From the NCBI RefSeq assembly GCF_000171235.2, contig NZ_ABEA03000173.1, positions 1 to 64,000 on the forward strand: 64,000 nucleotides of DNA, in the 5' to 3' direction. Origin of the DNA: Geminisphaera colitermitum TAV2 (lineage in GTDB: Bacteria; Verrucomicrobiota; Verrucomicrobiia; Opitutales; Opitutaceae). Positions 8,827 to 18,484 of the stretch are shown piece by piece. Both the position numbers and the translations under genes were made by a program. A model generated the notes under the pieces. That model did not search any database, had not been told where the DNA came from, and was given only the letters and a program-made list of their open reading frames with translations. Position 1 is the first letter of the stretch, and each line of letters opens with the position of its first letter.

Positions 8827-11800
8827 ATGTCCGAAGCCCTCCGTTCCTCCCTTCAGCCCTCCCTCGCCAACTTCACCACGCAGTCCCTGCGCGAAGCCTC
8901 CCTCGGCTTCTTCAAAACCCTCGGCTACTCCAGCGAACGCACGCTGCCCATAGATTCACCCCGCCAGTTTTGCGATCAGCTTGATTCCTCCCGCTGTCTA
9001 ACGTCAGGCCAGCGAGAGGCGATTGGAAACCTCACCTCCCTGCACCTTCTCTTTCAGCTTACCGACGCCGAGTTGCATCTTCAAGGTGACCTCCTCGACA
9101 GCTCTAACACGGTTCATACCACACAGATTGAATCCTATCTCTTTTTCGCAGTCGAACTTCCGCTCGGTCACTACAGCCGCACTGACCTCTCTTCTATCGT
9201 CCGCGCCATCAACAAACCACTTCCCATGCCGGCATTGGTGCTTTTCCGGCATGGTGAGACGCTCTCCCTCGGCATCATTCATCGCCGTCTCAACAAGCGA
9301 GACCAAGCCAAGGATGTCCTCGAAAAAGTCACCCTCATCAAGGACATTTCTCTCTCCTCTCCGCATCGCGCACACATTGAGATATTTGTTGACCTTGCAT
9401 TAACCACGTTGCGATCTGCGCAGCCTTGCTGCGAGGAAATTACAAACTTTGTCACGCTGCACCACGCTTGGCAGAAAGTTCTGGATATTCAGACTCTTAA
9501 CAATCGATTTTTCATCGAGATTCGGAACTGGTTCTACTGGGCTCGCGTTCACGCGAGCTTTCCTTCCGGAGCGAAAAAAGATGCCGACCAGCGTGACTCC
9601 GAAGCACTTATCCGTCTGCTTACTCGTCTAATTTTCTGCTGGTTCCTCCGCGAAAAACGCATGCTGCCTGATGCACTCTTTGCCGAACACAAAATCGAAA
9701 GATTGCTGCGCGATTGGGAGGAGGCTTCCTGTGATGACGATCAACTTGGACGCTACTACAAGGCTATCCTGCAAAACCTCTTCTTCGCCACACTTGCTAC
9801 GCCAGTCGAAAAACGGAAGTTTCGCGCAAACCGTAGCTTCAAGGGGCACAACACGCACTATGGAGACCAGCGCTACTTCCGCCATGTTGCCCTCTTTAGT
9901 GAGAAAGCCCCCGTGGAGGAACTCTACAAAACCATCCCTTTTCTCAATGGCGGATTGTTTGAAAACCTTGATGAGTTTCCCGGTGATGACAATGACCTCA
10001 CTTCGGAAATCAGGGTAGATGGTTTTTCCGATGTCGCATCCAAGCAACCCTTCGTTCCCGACTTTCTTTTCTTCGGAAAAAAACGTTCCGTCCCAGAAAT
10101 TGCAGGACTTCTCGGTGAATCTACTGCGCCGCAGGCACGTGGAATTTTCAGCATTCTCAGGGATTACAAGTTTACCGTGGAAGAAAATACTCCGCTTGAA
10201 CAGGACATTGCGCTCGACCCCGAGCTTCTGGGACGCGCCTTTGAAAATCTGCTCGCCGCGGTGAATCCCGAAACCGGCACTGTTGCCCGCAAATCCACCG
10301 GTTCGTTTTACACGCCGCGTGAGATCGTGCACTACATGGTTGAAGAAGCACTCGTGCGCTGGCTGCTCGGATCCCTTGCCCCCAACGGCGCTTCCGATGA
10401 ACTAGAGGAGAAAGTTCGTGAACTCGTTTCCGAGGAGCAACCCTCGCATCATTTCGCTCCCGCAGAAGTCACCCATATCGTCGGACTTCTCAGTCGCCTT
10501 CGTATTCTCGATCCGGCCTGTGGCTCCGGAGCGTTTCCGATGGGGTTACTCCAATTGCTCGTCCATGTCCTACGCAAGCTCGACCCCAAAAACAAACTAT
10601 GGGAAGCCGTCAAGCTTGCCTCGCTTCCTCCCGAGATGCGCGAAAAAACACAACAAGTCTTCCGCGAGGAAACTTGGAATTACACTCGCAAGCTCGAACT
10701 CATCAAGGACTGCATTCACGGCGTGGACATTCAGCCCACGGCTATCCAGATCGCCAAACTCCGCTTCTTTCTCTCTCTCGTTATTGAACAGAACGATTCG
10801 ACTGCCGTCCGCCCACTCCCAAACCTCGAAACCAAATTCGTCTGTGCCAACGCCCTTCTCGGAATTCCCCGGCCGGAGGGTTGGGATCTGTTTCAACACC
10901 AGATTGAACCCCAAGAACTTACCCTTCTCGACGTGCGTTCCCGCTACTTCTTTGCTCGGACAAAGGAGGAAAAGGACGCTTGTAAAATAGAAGACCGCCG
11001 TCTTCGCCGCGAATTGAGCGAATTTATTAAAGGCATCGGTGGCGGACATTCACAAATGCTGGCTTCTGCTGTGGCGGCATGGAATCCTTATCGCAGCGAC
11101 CATCGTGCCGGCTATTTCGATCCGGAATCCATGTTCGGCATCCGCGACGGCTTCGACATCACCATCGGCAACCCGCCCTACGTCCGCGCCGACGAGCAGA
11201 GCGAATGGAACCGCCATCAGCGCGAGCAAATCATCGCCAGCTCTCAATACGAAACCCTCTGGGAAAAGTGGGACCTCTATATCCCTTTCATCGAGCGCGG
11301 CTACAAGCTCCTGCGCCCCGGCGGAGTCAGCACCATGATTGTCTCCGACGCCTTCTGCCATTCCAAATACGCGCAGAAGCCCCAGAACTGGTTTCTCAAG
11401 CACGCCCGAATCCTCCGTCTCGATTTCTGCGGCGACGTGAAAATATTCGACGCCGCCGTTCACAACGTCATCTACTTCTTCCAGCGCGCCGACGGCGCAA
11501 AGTGGAAGCCCGACCGCCGCGTGCATCACGAGACGTTCGGCGAGGTCACACTGCTGCCGACGGATGAGCAGACGAAACTAACCTATCGTGCGTTTTTCCC
11601 GGAAGACGGCGCTGCTCAGATTTTCGCCTGTAAGGCCGAATTGCTAACATGCATATGCTACATCAGCAAGGGTATGGTCGTTCACGCCGACGAGGATGAA
11701 GCACGCGGTGAATTCGAGTTGAGAGATTTGGTTTCAGACACGAAGGACGCGAAGCACCCGAAGCCATTCGTCGAGGGGAAGCACCTCGACCGTTGGCTCG

Positions 11801-12609
11801 CCGCAGACCAAAAGTGGTTGGAATGGGGAACGGCCCGCGCGCCCGGCCTGTTTAGTCGTCCGACTTTTCCGCAAATCTACACTGTGCCAGAAAAAGTCAT
11901 CTCCGTGGATATGTCCGCAGGTGTTGAAAGGCTGCGCGTGGCCTACGACGACGCGCAGCTTTTCCACAACCACTCCGCGTGGTCGTTTGTTCCGTGGCAT
12001 TCGCTCCATGGCGTCCGCAACAACTCGCTGAAGAAAGTTGCGCGCTACCGTGGCGAAAGACCGCCGCGCCCTGACCTGCCGAAGCGGGAGGAACTGGAAG
12101 CCACCAGCCGCCGCTTCGCCGTGAAATACCTGCTAGGCGTGATGAACTCCGGCACCGCTCGCGATTTTCTCCGCGCCAACCGCCGCAGCAACATCCACCT
12201 CTACCCCGACGACTGGAAAAAGCTCCCCATCCCCGATGTCGGCTCCGAGGAGCAGCAACCCGTTGTGCAGGTGGTGGATCTTATCCTTGCGTTGAAGCGG
12301 TTTTTTCAAATCCACCCGGCCGACCAAACCGCCCGTGACACCGTGCTGCTGGAGTTCCTTGAAGCCCTCAACGACGCGCTTGTTCGTGAACTTTATGATC
12401 GAGACTCGCTCCACGCCCGCAGCCTCCACTTCGGCCGCCTCGTCACCAAAGCCCGTTTCCCAAGAATCACCGCTATACGCGACACCTCCCATCTCGAAGA
12501 AGTCCGCGCCTCCCTCGAAAGCGCCTACGACATCAATACCGCCCTTCGCGCCGCCCTCTTCGACCTCGCATCCCTCAACATGAACGATCAAGCCGCCAAG
12601 GACGTATGA
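8827..12609 (+). CDS. Eco57I-class adenine-specific DNA methyltransferase
   Basis: A 1260-residue protein. The methylase core holds motif I (ILDPACGSGAFPMGLL, about 561-576) and motif IV NPPY (near 781), which mark N6-adenine methyltransferases of the Eco57I/PglX class. SFYTPREIVHYMVEEAL lies just ahead of the core, as in type I/IIG and PglX/DrmMI proteins. A long N-terminal region and a C-terminal target-recognition region flank it. No PD-ExK nuclease motif was noticed at the N-terminus, so cleavage is probably left to the PLD-helicase. The stop overlaps the next ATG (ATGA). It likely marks self DNA for the island. Confidence 0.85.
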   Translation: MSEALRSSLQPSLANFTTQSLREASLGFFKTLGYSSERTLPIDSPRQFCDQLDSSRCLTSGQREAIGNLTSLHLLFQLTDAELHLQGDLLDSSNTVHTTQIESYLFFAVELPLGHYSRTDLSSIVRAINKPLPMPALVLFRHGETLSLGIIHRRLNKRDQAKDVLEKVTLIKDISLSSPHRAHIEIFVDLALTTLRSAQPCCEEITNFVTLHHAWQKVLDIQTLNNRFFIEIRNWFYWARVHASFPSGAKKDADQRDSEALIRLLTRLIFCWFLREKRMLPDALFAEHKIERLLRDWEEASCDDDQLGRYYKAILQNLFFATLATPVEKRKFRANRSFKGHNTHYGDQRYFRHVALFSEKAPVEELYKTIPFLNGGLFENLDEFPGDDNDLTSEIRVDGFSDVASKQPFVPDFLFFGKKRSVPEIAGLLGESTAPQARGIFSILRDYKFTVEENTPLEQDIALDPELLGRAFENLLAAVNPETGTVARKSTGSFYTPREIVHYMVEEALVRWLLGSLAPNGASDELEEKVRELVSEEQPSHHFAPAEVTHIVGLLSRLRILDPACGSGAFPMGLLQLLVHVLRKLDPKNKLWEAVKLASLPPEMREKTQQVFREETWNYTRKLELIKDCIHGVDIQPTAIQIAKLRFFLSLVIEQNDSTAVRPLPNLETKFVCANALLGIPRPEGWDLFQHQIEPQELTLLDVRSRYFFARTKEEKDACKIEDRRLRRELSEFIKGIGGGHSQMLASAVAAWNPYRSDHRAGYFDPESMFGIRDGFDITIGNPPYVRADEQSEWNRHQREQIIASSQYETLWEKWDLYIPFIERGYKLLRPGGVSTMIVSDAFCHSKYAQKPQNWFLKHARILRLDFCGDVKIFDAAVHNVIYFFQRADGAKWKPDRRVHHETFGEVTLLPTDEQTKLTYRAFFPEDGAAQIFACKAELLTCICYISKGMVVHADEDEARGEFELRDLVSDTKDAKHPKPFVEGKHLDRWLAADQKWLEWGTARAPGLFSRPTFPQIYTVPEKVISVDMSAGVERLRVAYDDAQLFHNHSAWSFVPWHSLHGVRNNSLKKVARYRGERPPRPDLPKREELEATSRRFAVKYLLGVMNSGTARDFLRANRRSNIHLYPDDWKKLPIPDVGSEEQQPVVQVVDLILALKRFFQIHPADQTARDTVLLEFLEALNDALVRELYDRDSLHARSLHFGRLVTKARFPRITAIRDTSHLEEVRASLESAYDINTALRAALFDLASLNMNDQAAKDV

Positions 12610-14276
12610 GTTCTCCCCTGCCGCCACTCCGTCTCGCAGCCATTGAACTCTGCGGCTACCGGGCATTCCCTCACCGCGTGAGGATACCTCTGGCTTCTCA
12701 TGACAGGGAAGGACACATAACCGGCAAAGGGAAAGATCTTTTGCTCTACGGAGAAAACGGCAGTGGCAAATCGTCGATTGGCAAGGCATTGCGTGACCTC
12801 CTAGACTTCCGTTCCAGAGCTGTAGCTTTTGATGACTTCAAATATCGCTACACCGATCCTCCACGAGATGATCGCGAGGTGAAGCTGATATTCGACGATC
12901 CCACCGTTGATCCGCTTTTCTGGATTCCAAAGGAACGCCACAAAGAAGACCCCAATTTCCCAGAACGAAATAAGGGACACCCTCATTTCACCGACATGTC
13001 GCGCTCGCGAGGCTGGCTAGACTACCGTGTAGTATGGCGGGTCAGCGAGGTCCGTTGGGGAGATTATGTGGAGATATTCCAGCCATTGGTGGAAGAAATA
13101 CTGCCCAGCTGCCCATATGGCGTAGGCGCAAAAACCTTCGGCCAAGCATGGACGAAAATCACAGATGCCGCGGCAAAAAATCCGATCCAAAATAACGATG
13201 GACGTGCAGCGGTTAAAACGCTGATCGAGGACATCAATCGCTTCAATGCAGCATTGGAGGGATTTCTGAAGCAACTGGAGCGCCAAGCCAATGCCTTCTT
13301 GCGCGAATTTGATCCTTGGACCAGCATGGAGATCAAATGGGTGAGGGGTGCATCATACAACTCAAGTTTACGTTACAATAAATTCAGAAACGGTAATATT
13401 CAGCTCCGGATGAAGTATCGGGATGATACGCTGCTGAAAAATCCATCGGAGTTTCTCAATGAAGCACGGCTTACCGCTGTTGGCTTATGCCTCTACCTTG
13501 CCGGAATGTCACAAAGCATTCCCCCAAGGCGGATAGATGGCAGTACCTATCCACGTATACTGGTTCTCGATGATGTGCTATTGAGCCTAGATATGGCCAA
13601 TCGCCTGCCGCTGCTAAAGCTGCTGAAGAGAGAGGAATTCAAAGACTGGCAAGTCCTACTCCTGACGCATGATCGTGTTTGGTATGAAATCGCCAAACAA
13701 CAACTCAGAGATGGCTGGGTGCGCCACGAGCTGTTCACGCAGCAGGTCGGCGGCTACGAGCAACCACTCCTGCGACAGGATCAGGATCATCTTATGCAGG
13801 CGATTGACTTCCTGCATAATGGCCATGTGAAAGCTGCCGCCGTCCATGTCCGGACCAAATTCGAGGAAGTTCTGAAGTGGGCCTGTATTGAGCTGGCACT
13901 GCCCGTAAAATACCACCCCGACCCGCGCAAGGTTGCGGCAAGCGATCTCTGGGCCGCAGTTTCTGGGGCAAGGTGGGACGACATTCCACCTGTGAAATGG
14001 TCTCCCGACGCAAAGCATTGGTGGCAGCCGAAACCGGAGACAAAGCCAGTGGTGCCGACCGAACTCAAAGATCGAATCACGCATGTCTTGAGCTGGGTGA
14101 TGAATCCTCTTTGTCACTCGCAAAGTGTAGAGCGCTACCGCACTGAAATTGAAGATGCTATCTTTATTATAAACGATCTTGAACAAGCCATCCACAAAGC
14201 CATCGCGATGAAACAAGTCGGCCTAGTGGTTCTGCGAGAAATGATGCTCTCGTTGCTCACTACAAAAGCCCAATGA
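12606..14276 (+). CDS. RecF/SMC-like AAA ATPase of the defence operon
   Basis: A 556-residue protein with Walker A GENGSGKSS near residue 48 and Walker B LVLDDVLLSLDMANR near 318, the split arrangement of RecF/SMC/RloC-like ATPases. The middle is helical. The C-terminal 150 residues (LHNGHVKAAAVHVRTKFEE, later VMNPLCHSQSVERY) resemble the C-terminal helical domains of other defence AAA proteins and may be HEPN-like, though no Rx4-6H motif stands out. It starts inside the methyltransferase stop and ends inside the start of a 40-residue gene, so stoichiometry is probably coupled. It could sense DNA ends or load the complex. Confidence 0.75.
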   Translation: MSSPLPPLRLAAIELCGYRAFPHRVRIPLASHDREGHITGKGKDLLLYGENGSGKSSIGKALRDLLDFRSRAVAFDDFKYRYTDPPRDDREVKLIFDDPTVDPLFWIPKERHKEDPNFPERNKGHPHFTDMSRSRGWLDYRVVWRVSEVRWGDYVEIFQPLVEEILPSCPYGVGAKTFGQAWTKITDAAAKNPIQNNDGRAAVKTLIEDINRFNAALEGFLKQLERQANAFLREFDPWTSMEIKWVRGASYNSSLRYNKFRNGNIQLRMKYRDDTLLKNPSEFLNEARLTAVGLCLYLAGMSQSIPPRRIDGSTYPRILVLDDVLLSLDMANRLPLLKLLKREEFKDWQVLLLTHDRVWYEIAKQQLRDGWVRHELFTQQVGGYEQPLLRQDQDHLMQAIDFLHNGHVKAAAVHVRTKFEEVLKWACIELALPVKYHPDPRKVAASDLWAAVSGARWDDIPPVKWSPDAKHWWQPKPETKPVVPTELKDRITHVLSWVMNPLCHSQSVERYRTEIEDAIFIINDLEQAIHKAIAMKQVGLVVLREMMLSLLTTKAQ

Positions 14277-14395
14277 ATTTCTTCGCACTAAAACCATCAT
14301 CCAAGCAACTCATCTATGATCTCGTGACGCAGGCATTCACGTTGGATGAGCTCAAAAGAGAAATAGGGATGCCAAAGCATAACACCCCTGCATGA
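14273..14395 (+). CDS. 40-residue micro-gene in the defence operon
   Basis: A 40-codon frame beginning MNFFALKPSSKQLIYDLVTQ, joined to its neighbours by ATGA overlaps on both sides: its ATG overlaps the ATPase stop, and its TGA overlaps the GNAT-PIN start. The C-terminal half (AFTLDELKREIG) reads like an amphipathic helix. The double overlap spans the only gap in the operon and would maintain translational coupling, which argues that it is translated. No family is recognised. It could be a small regulatory subunit or only a coupling leader. Confidence 0.5.
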   Translation: MNFFALKPSSKQLIYDLVTQAFTLDELKREIGMPKHNTPA

Positions 14396-16434
14396 TTTCA
14401 ATGCCCCAAGTTTTCGCCATCGACCCGACGAGTCCACTGCTCTCCGCTGTAAAGCAACTCGGACGCAAGCATAGCGGCACTCTTGGCTTCTTTCCCGATG
14501 GTGCGTTTGAGGATCATGCCGAGCGTGGACATTTGCTAGCGGCATCGGTGAACGAATCTGAACTGGCTGGCTATTGCGCATTTCGTGTTTCCAAGGGTCG
14601 CCTGATGATTGCTCATCTCTGCGTCGCGGAAGTCCATCGCGGCGCAGGCGTGGCCAAGAAGCTGTTCGAAGACGTCAAGGCTCACGCCCAAAAGCGTGAT
14701 CTGCGCGGTATCGGCCTGCATTGTCGTCGCGATTACCCGGCGACCAACCTTTGGCCCAAGCTCGGTTTTGCTCCGATCAGCAGCAAGCAGGGGAGGGGTG
14801 CCGACAGCACGAAGATCCTCACGTTTTGGTGGCACGATCTTCACGCGGAGACCCTCTTCACTCCGTTCGAAGATGCCGATGACCGGCTACGGGTGGTCAT
14901 GGATTGTAATATATTTCGCGATCTCCACGACACGAGCGAGGCACGCAATCAGGATGCCAAATTCCTCGTTGCCGACTGGCTCACCGGTCAGATCGAACTC
15001 TGCATCGTCAACGAATTGCTCATTGAGCTGAACCGTATCAATTCCCAGCCTCTTCGGGATGCACTCCTGCGTGATGCGCAACGCTACCGATCTCTCACAC
15101 ATAACATGGGGCGTGCCGACATGATCTACACCGAGCTAAAGGAAATCTTCGGACACTCCGAGCCGACGCCCAGGCAGGCATCCGACATGCGCCATGTCGC
15201 CATGAGCGCGGCGGCCGAGGCGGAGGTCTTCATTACTCGTGACGAGGAGGTGCTCGGTCATGCCGCTGAAATCGAGGAACGCTACGGCCTTCAGGTCATG
15301 CGTCCCGTGGATTTAATCTCGCGCTTCAACGAGACCGAGCAAGCCGCCTTGTATCAGCCCGCACGCTTTGCCAGCACGGACATTCAGAAAGCCCGCCCCC
15401 GCCCGGATGAGTTGGGCCTGTTGGCGAAGCATCTTCACGTCCCCTCGCAACGCGAGTCTCGCGCTCAGTTCGAGGCGAAACTGCGCACCCTGCTTTGCGA
15501 CGTGAAAAATACGGTCGTTGCCGCCATGGCCGACGACACGCCGCTCTTTCTGAGCGCACATCGTCAGACGCCCGGTCGTTGCGAAATTCTCTCCCTGCGC
15601 AGCACACGGACCGCGTTGGCGACAACAGCGCTGCGTCACGCTCTGCTCCAAATCACCACCGACATCGCCAGGCTCGGAGGCGGAACCATCGTTGTTCAGG
15701 AAAACTTGTTGTCCGAGGAGGTGCAGTCCGTCCTGCACGAACTGGAATTCCGAATCGGCTCCGGGGGCTGGGAAAAAATCCCCCTGCGTTTTCTCGGTGA
15801 CGCACCTGCATTCAACAACGCCATTACGACCGTCCACCAGCCATCCATACCCCAAAACATGGGAGCGATGGAAATCGAAGCGCAGTATTGGCCCGCCAAA
15901 GTGCTTGGCGCAGGAGTGAGCACGTGGGCGATCCCCATCCGCTCCGGATGGGCGACGGCGCTTTTCGAGACATCGTTTGCCGACGAACAACTCTTTCGAC
16001 CGAAACGCGAACTCATCCTCAGCCGGGAAAACGTGTATTACAGCGCGGCTATCCAGTCCGGCATGGAAGGCGCGACTGGTCGCTTGCTTTGGTATGTTTC
16101 CACCAAAGACCGCCATCAAACCGGGGCCAAGACCATCCGGGCATGCTCCCGTTTACTCGAAGTGCGTCGGGGACCGGCAAAAGTTCTGTTCAACGCATTT
16201 CGCCGCCTCGGTGTGTTTGAGTGGGCGCAAATCCGTGACATGGTCGATGGCGACCCCATGAAAGAGATTCTCGCGCTGCGATTTGCCGACACCGAGCTAT
16301 TTGAGCAGCCGTTCCCCGGAGACCAAGCCAAGGCACTGGGCATCCTCAACAATTTCACTTCTCCCGTCAAAGTGCCTGAAACGGCATTTGCCGAAATCTA
16401 CCGACACGGCATGAAACTGTCCGTTTCGTCCTGA
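14392..16434 (+). CDS. GNAT acetyltransferase-PIN nuclease fusion protein
   Basis: A 680-residue protein. Residues 1-150 form a GNAT domain (LAGYCAFRVSKGRLMIAHLCV, then HRGAGVAKKLFEDV as the acetyl-CoA loop). A PIN domain follows: VVMDCNIFRDLHD around 168, VNELLIELNR, and FITRDEEVL with the terminal acidic residues. The last 300 residues form an unassigned domain (ILSRENVYYSAAIQSG, then ACSRLLEVRRGPAKVLF). PIN domains are usually RNases. Fused GNAT-PIN proteins next to ASCH genes suggest an RNA-directed effector or toxin arm. It starts by ATGA overlap with the micro-gene. Activity is inferred from motifs. Confidence 0.7.
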   Translation: MISMPQVFAIDPTSPLLSAVKQLGRKHSGTLGFFPDGAFEDHAERGHLLAASVNESELAGYCAFRVSKGRLMIAHLCVAEVHRGAGVAKKLFEDVKAHAQKRDLRGIGLHCRRDYPATNLWPKLGFAPISSKQGRGADSTKILTFWWHDLHAETLFTPFEDADDRLRVVMDCNIFRDLHDTSEARNQDAKFLVADWLTGQIELCIVNELLIELNRINSQPLRDALLRDAQRYRSLTHNMGRADMIYTELKEIFGHSEPTPRQASDMRHVAMSAAAEAEVFITRDEEVLGHAAEIEERYGLQVMRPVDLISRFNETEQAALYQPARFASTDIQKARPRPDELGLLAKHLHVPSQRESRAQFEAKLRTLLCDVKNTVVAAMADDTPLFLSAHRQTPGRCEILSLRSTRTALATTALRHALLQITTDIARLGGGTIVVQENLLSEEVQSVLHELEFRIGSGGWEKIPLRFLGDAPAFNNAITTVHQPSIPQNMGAMEIEAQYWPAKVLGAGVSTWAIPIRSGWATALFETSFADEQLFRPKRELILSRENVYYSAAIQSGMEGATGRLLWYVSTKDRHQTGAKTIRACSRLLEVRRGPAKVLFNAFRRLGVFEWAQIRDMVDGDPMKEILALRFADTELFEQPFPGDQAKALGILNNFTSPVKVPETAFAEIYRHGMKLSVSS

Positions 16435-16442
16435 CCCTCTAC

Positions 16443-16874
16443 ATGCCCAGTTTGACCAGCATAGCACTTCCAACCGCCGCACGATGGACTCCCACGCTCC
16501 AATCCCTGCCCGCGCTCGCCATTCGGCAGCCTTACGCGTGGCTGGTGATAAACGGGATCAAGGACATCGAAAACCGCTCTCGCCGAACCCACTACCGAGG
16601 AAAAGTGCTGATTCATGCCTCGTTGAGTGAAGACCTGCTTTTCGAGGACTCCTTGGCCGAGCTAGGCATTCGCGCCGGCATCGAGCTGCCGGAGTCCTAC
16701 GACATCGGAGGGATAGTCGGCGTCGCCGAAATCGTCGGCTGCGAACGCCGCCACGAGTCCGACTGGAAAGACCCGTCAAGCTGGGGCTGGGTCTTGGCCA
16801 ATGCGCGGCCATTGCCATTCCGAGCCTGTAAGGGATCTTTGGGATTTTTTCGTCCGAAATTTCAGGCGGGTTAA
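16443..16874 (+). CDS. ASCH-domain protein closing the defence-like operon
   Basis: A 143-residue protein with the ASCH signature ALAIRQPYAWLVINGIKDIE at residues 24-43, then HYRGKVLIHAS and, near the end, WGWVLANARPLPF. ASCH domains have a PUA-like fold and bind RNA or modified nucleic acid. It begins 8 bases after the GNAT-PIN stop and is the last gene of the operon. Its stop codon falls at the point where homology to the second winged-helix copy begins on the other strand, so the island's right edge is here. It may recognise the RNA that the PIN domain cuts. Confidence 0.75.
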   Translation: MPSLTSIALPTAARWTPTLQSLPALAIRQPYAWLVINGIKDIENRSRRTHYRGKVLIHASLSEDLLFEDSLAELGIRAGIELPESYDIGGIVGVAEIVGCERRHESDWKDPSSWGWVLANARPLPFRACKGSLGFFRPKFQAG

Positions 16875-17020
16875 GGACGAAGCTGACTGGACCGAATTCA
16901 CCTGTTACCTTCAGGCTCGGATCACGGGGATACCAAGTAGGTCTCCGAATGGAGGTGGTGATAGCGAATGACGGCGATGGCGAGCAGTTCGCCGAGGCGA
17001 CGGATGCACTCGGTCTCGGT

Positions 17021-18484
17021 AGTCGGTGCTGAAGAACCATTTAATTTCCTATCAAGGAGCAAGTTAACGCTTGAGACTGGAGTGAAATTTTCCCAGAAAA
17101 GGGCAATTTATAAAGAAAATCTGGGAAAAAGATGAAGCCAAAGGAAAACAAGCACGAGAAACAAAGGGAAATGTTCAAGATGGAGTTAATAATGTTGGTG
17201 AACATGAACCATCCGATGGTGAAGCTGGCCGGGAATATAAACTGGGCCGAGTTTGACAAGCATTTGGGGCCGACGTATCATGAGAGGTTGGGGCAGCCCG
17301 GGTTGGGGACGAGGTTGATGGTGTCGTTACACTATTTGAAGTATCAATATGATCTGAGCGACGAAGAGGTGCTGGAGCATTGGGTGGAGAATCCATATTG
17401 GCAGTATTTATCGGGGATGCAGTATTTTGAGCATGAGAAGCCGATAGACTCGTCGAGCATGACGAGGTGGAGGAAGAGATTGGGGGAGAGTGGAGCCGAA
17501 CAGATGCTCAAGCAGACGATAGAGAGCGCGGTGAGGATGAAGGGGTTAAAGCCGGTGCAGGTGGTGCATGTCAACGTTGACACGACGGTGCAAACCAAGG
17601 AGATACGTTGTCCGACCGATGCGAGATCGTATGATCGGGCGAGGGAGAGGCTGGTGAAGGAAGCGCGGAAAGCCGGGCTGAAAGTGAAGCAGAGTTATGA
17701 ACGGGTAGGGAGGGGATTATTGATGATGGCCGGGCGCTATATGCATAGCCGAAAGATGAAGAGAGCGAAGGCATGTGTCAGGAAACTGAGGACGAATCTG
17801 GGCCGTGTGATACGAGAGATAGAGAGACAAAAGCCTGTGGCGGCATTGCAAGGGTTGCTGGAGACGAGCAAGCAAATTTACAAACAAAAGACAGCAGACA
17901 AAAACAAAGTGTATAGTGTGCATGAGCCAAAGGTGGAATGCATATCGAAAGGGAAATCGGGAAAGAAATATGAATTTGGACAGAAGGTAAGTGTGGCATC
18001 GACGAGCAAGGGAGGCTGGCTGTTGGGAGCGTTATGTATGCCAGACAATCCGTATGATGGGCACACGCTTGAAGCGCAAATGGAGCAGGTAAAACGGCTC
18101 TATATTGAAAAACAGGGGCCGAAAACGGCGCACGTGGACATGGGTTATCGAGGGCACAATTATGAGGGGCCGGTGGAGGTGATCGTGGACAAACGCAGGC
18201 GAGGGAAAATCCCCAAACGAGTCTGGCGCTGGATGAAACGCCGTGCCGCCATTGAGCCGACAATCGGACATCTCAAGAATGAACATCGTATGGAGCGCAA
18301 CAAGTTACGCGGATTGATCGGAGACAAGGTCAATGCCATCCTCAGCGCCGCCGCGATGAACTTCGGAAAGCTCCTGGCTTTCCTTTTGGCCTTTTTTTCC
18401 CGCCTTCTGCTCGCGCTTTTTCCCGCCTTGCGCACCTCGCCATGCTTCAAACTCGCTTAATACCGCCCTTCCTCAGCACCGACT
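17021..18484 (+). mobile_element. Complete IS5-family insertion sequence with target duplication
   Basis: The ends are imperfect inverted repeats: left AGTCGGTGCTGAAGAA at 17021-17036, right (reverse complement) AGTCGGTGCTGAGGAA at 18469-18484. The 4-base duplication CGGT flanks the element at 17017-17020 and 18485-18488. Removing the element and one CGGT restores continuous homology with the intact winged-helix gene. It is 1464 bp long with a single transposase gene. Confidence 0.9.
17132..18460 (+). CDS. IS5-family DDE transposase
   Basis: A 442-residue transposase. The N-terminal region (GTRLMVSLHYLKYQYDLSDE, then WVENPYWQYLSGMQYF and PIDSSSMTRWRKRLGE) is characteristic of IS5-group enzymes. 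Candidate DDE residues are the Asp in VNVDTTVQ, the Asp in HVDMGYRGHNYEG and the Glu in IEPTIGHLKNEHRMERN. The length is full for the family and no frameshift is present, so the enzyme may be active. The gene is less GC-rich than its surroundings, fitting recent arrival. Confidence 0.9.
   Translation: MKPKENKHEKQREMFKMELIMLVNMNHPMVKLAGNINWAEFDKHLGPTYHERLGQPGLGTRLMVSLHYLKYQYDLSDEEVLEHWVENPYWQYLSGMQYFEHEKPIDSSSMTRWRKRLGESGAEQMLKQTIESAVRMKGLKPVQVVHVNVDTTVQTKEIRCPTDARSYDRARERLVKEARKAGLKVKQSYERVGRGLLMMAGRYMHSRKMKRAKACVRKLRTNLGRVIREIERQKPVAALQGLLETSKQIYKQKTADKNKVYSVHEPKVECISKGKSGKKYEFGQKVSVASTSKGGWLLGALCMPDNPYDGHTLEAQMEQVKRLYIEKQGPKTAHVDMGYRGHNYEGPVEVIVDKRRRGKIPKRVWRWMKRRAAIEPTIGHLKNEHRMERNKLRGLIGDKVNAILSAAAMNFGKLLAFLLAFFSRLLLALFPALRTSPCFKLA

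Noticed and set aside
3716-16874. Naming the island DISARM or BREX
   Set aside because: The hallmark DrmA/DrmB proteins and the BREX PglZ and BrxC proteins are absent, so only similarity to parts of those systems can be claimed.
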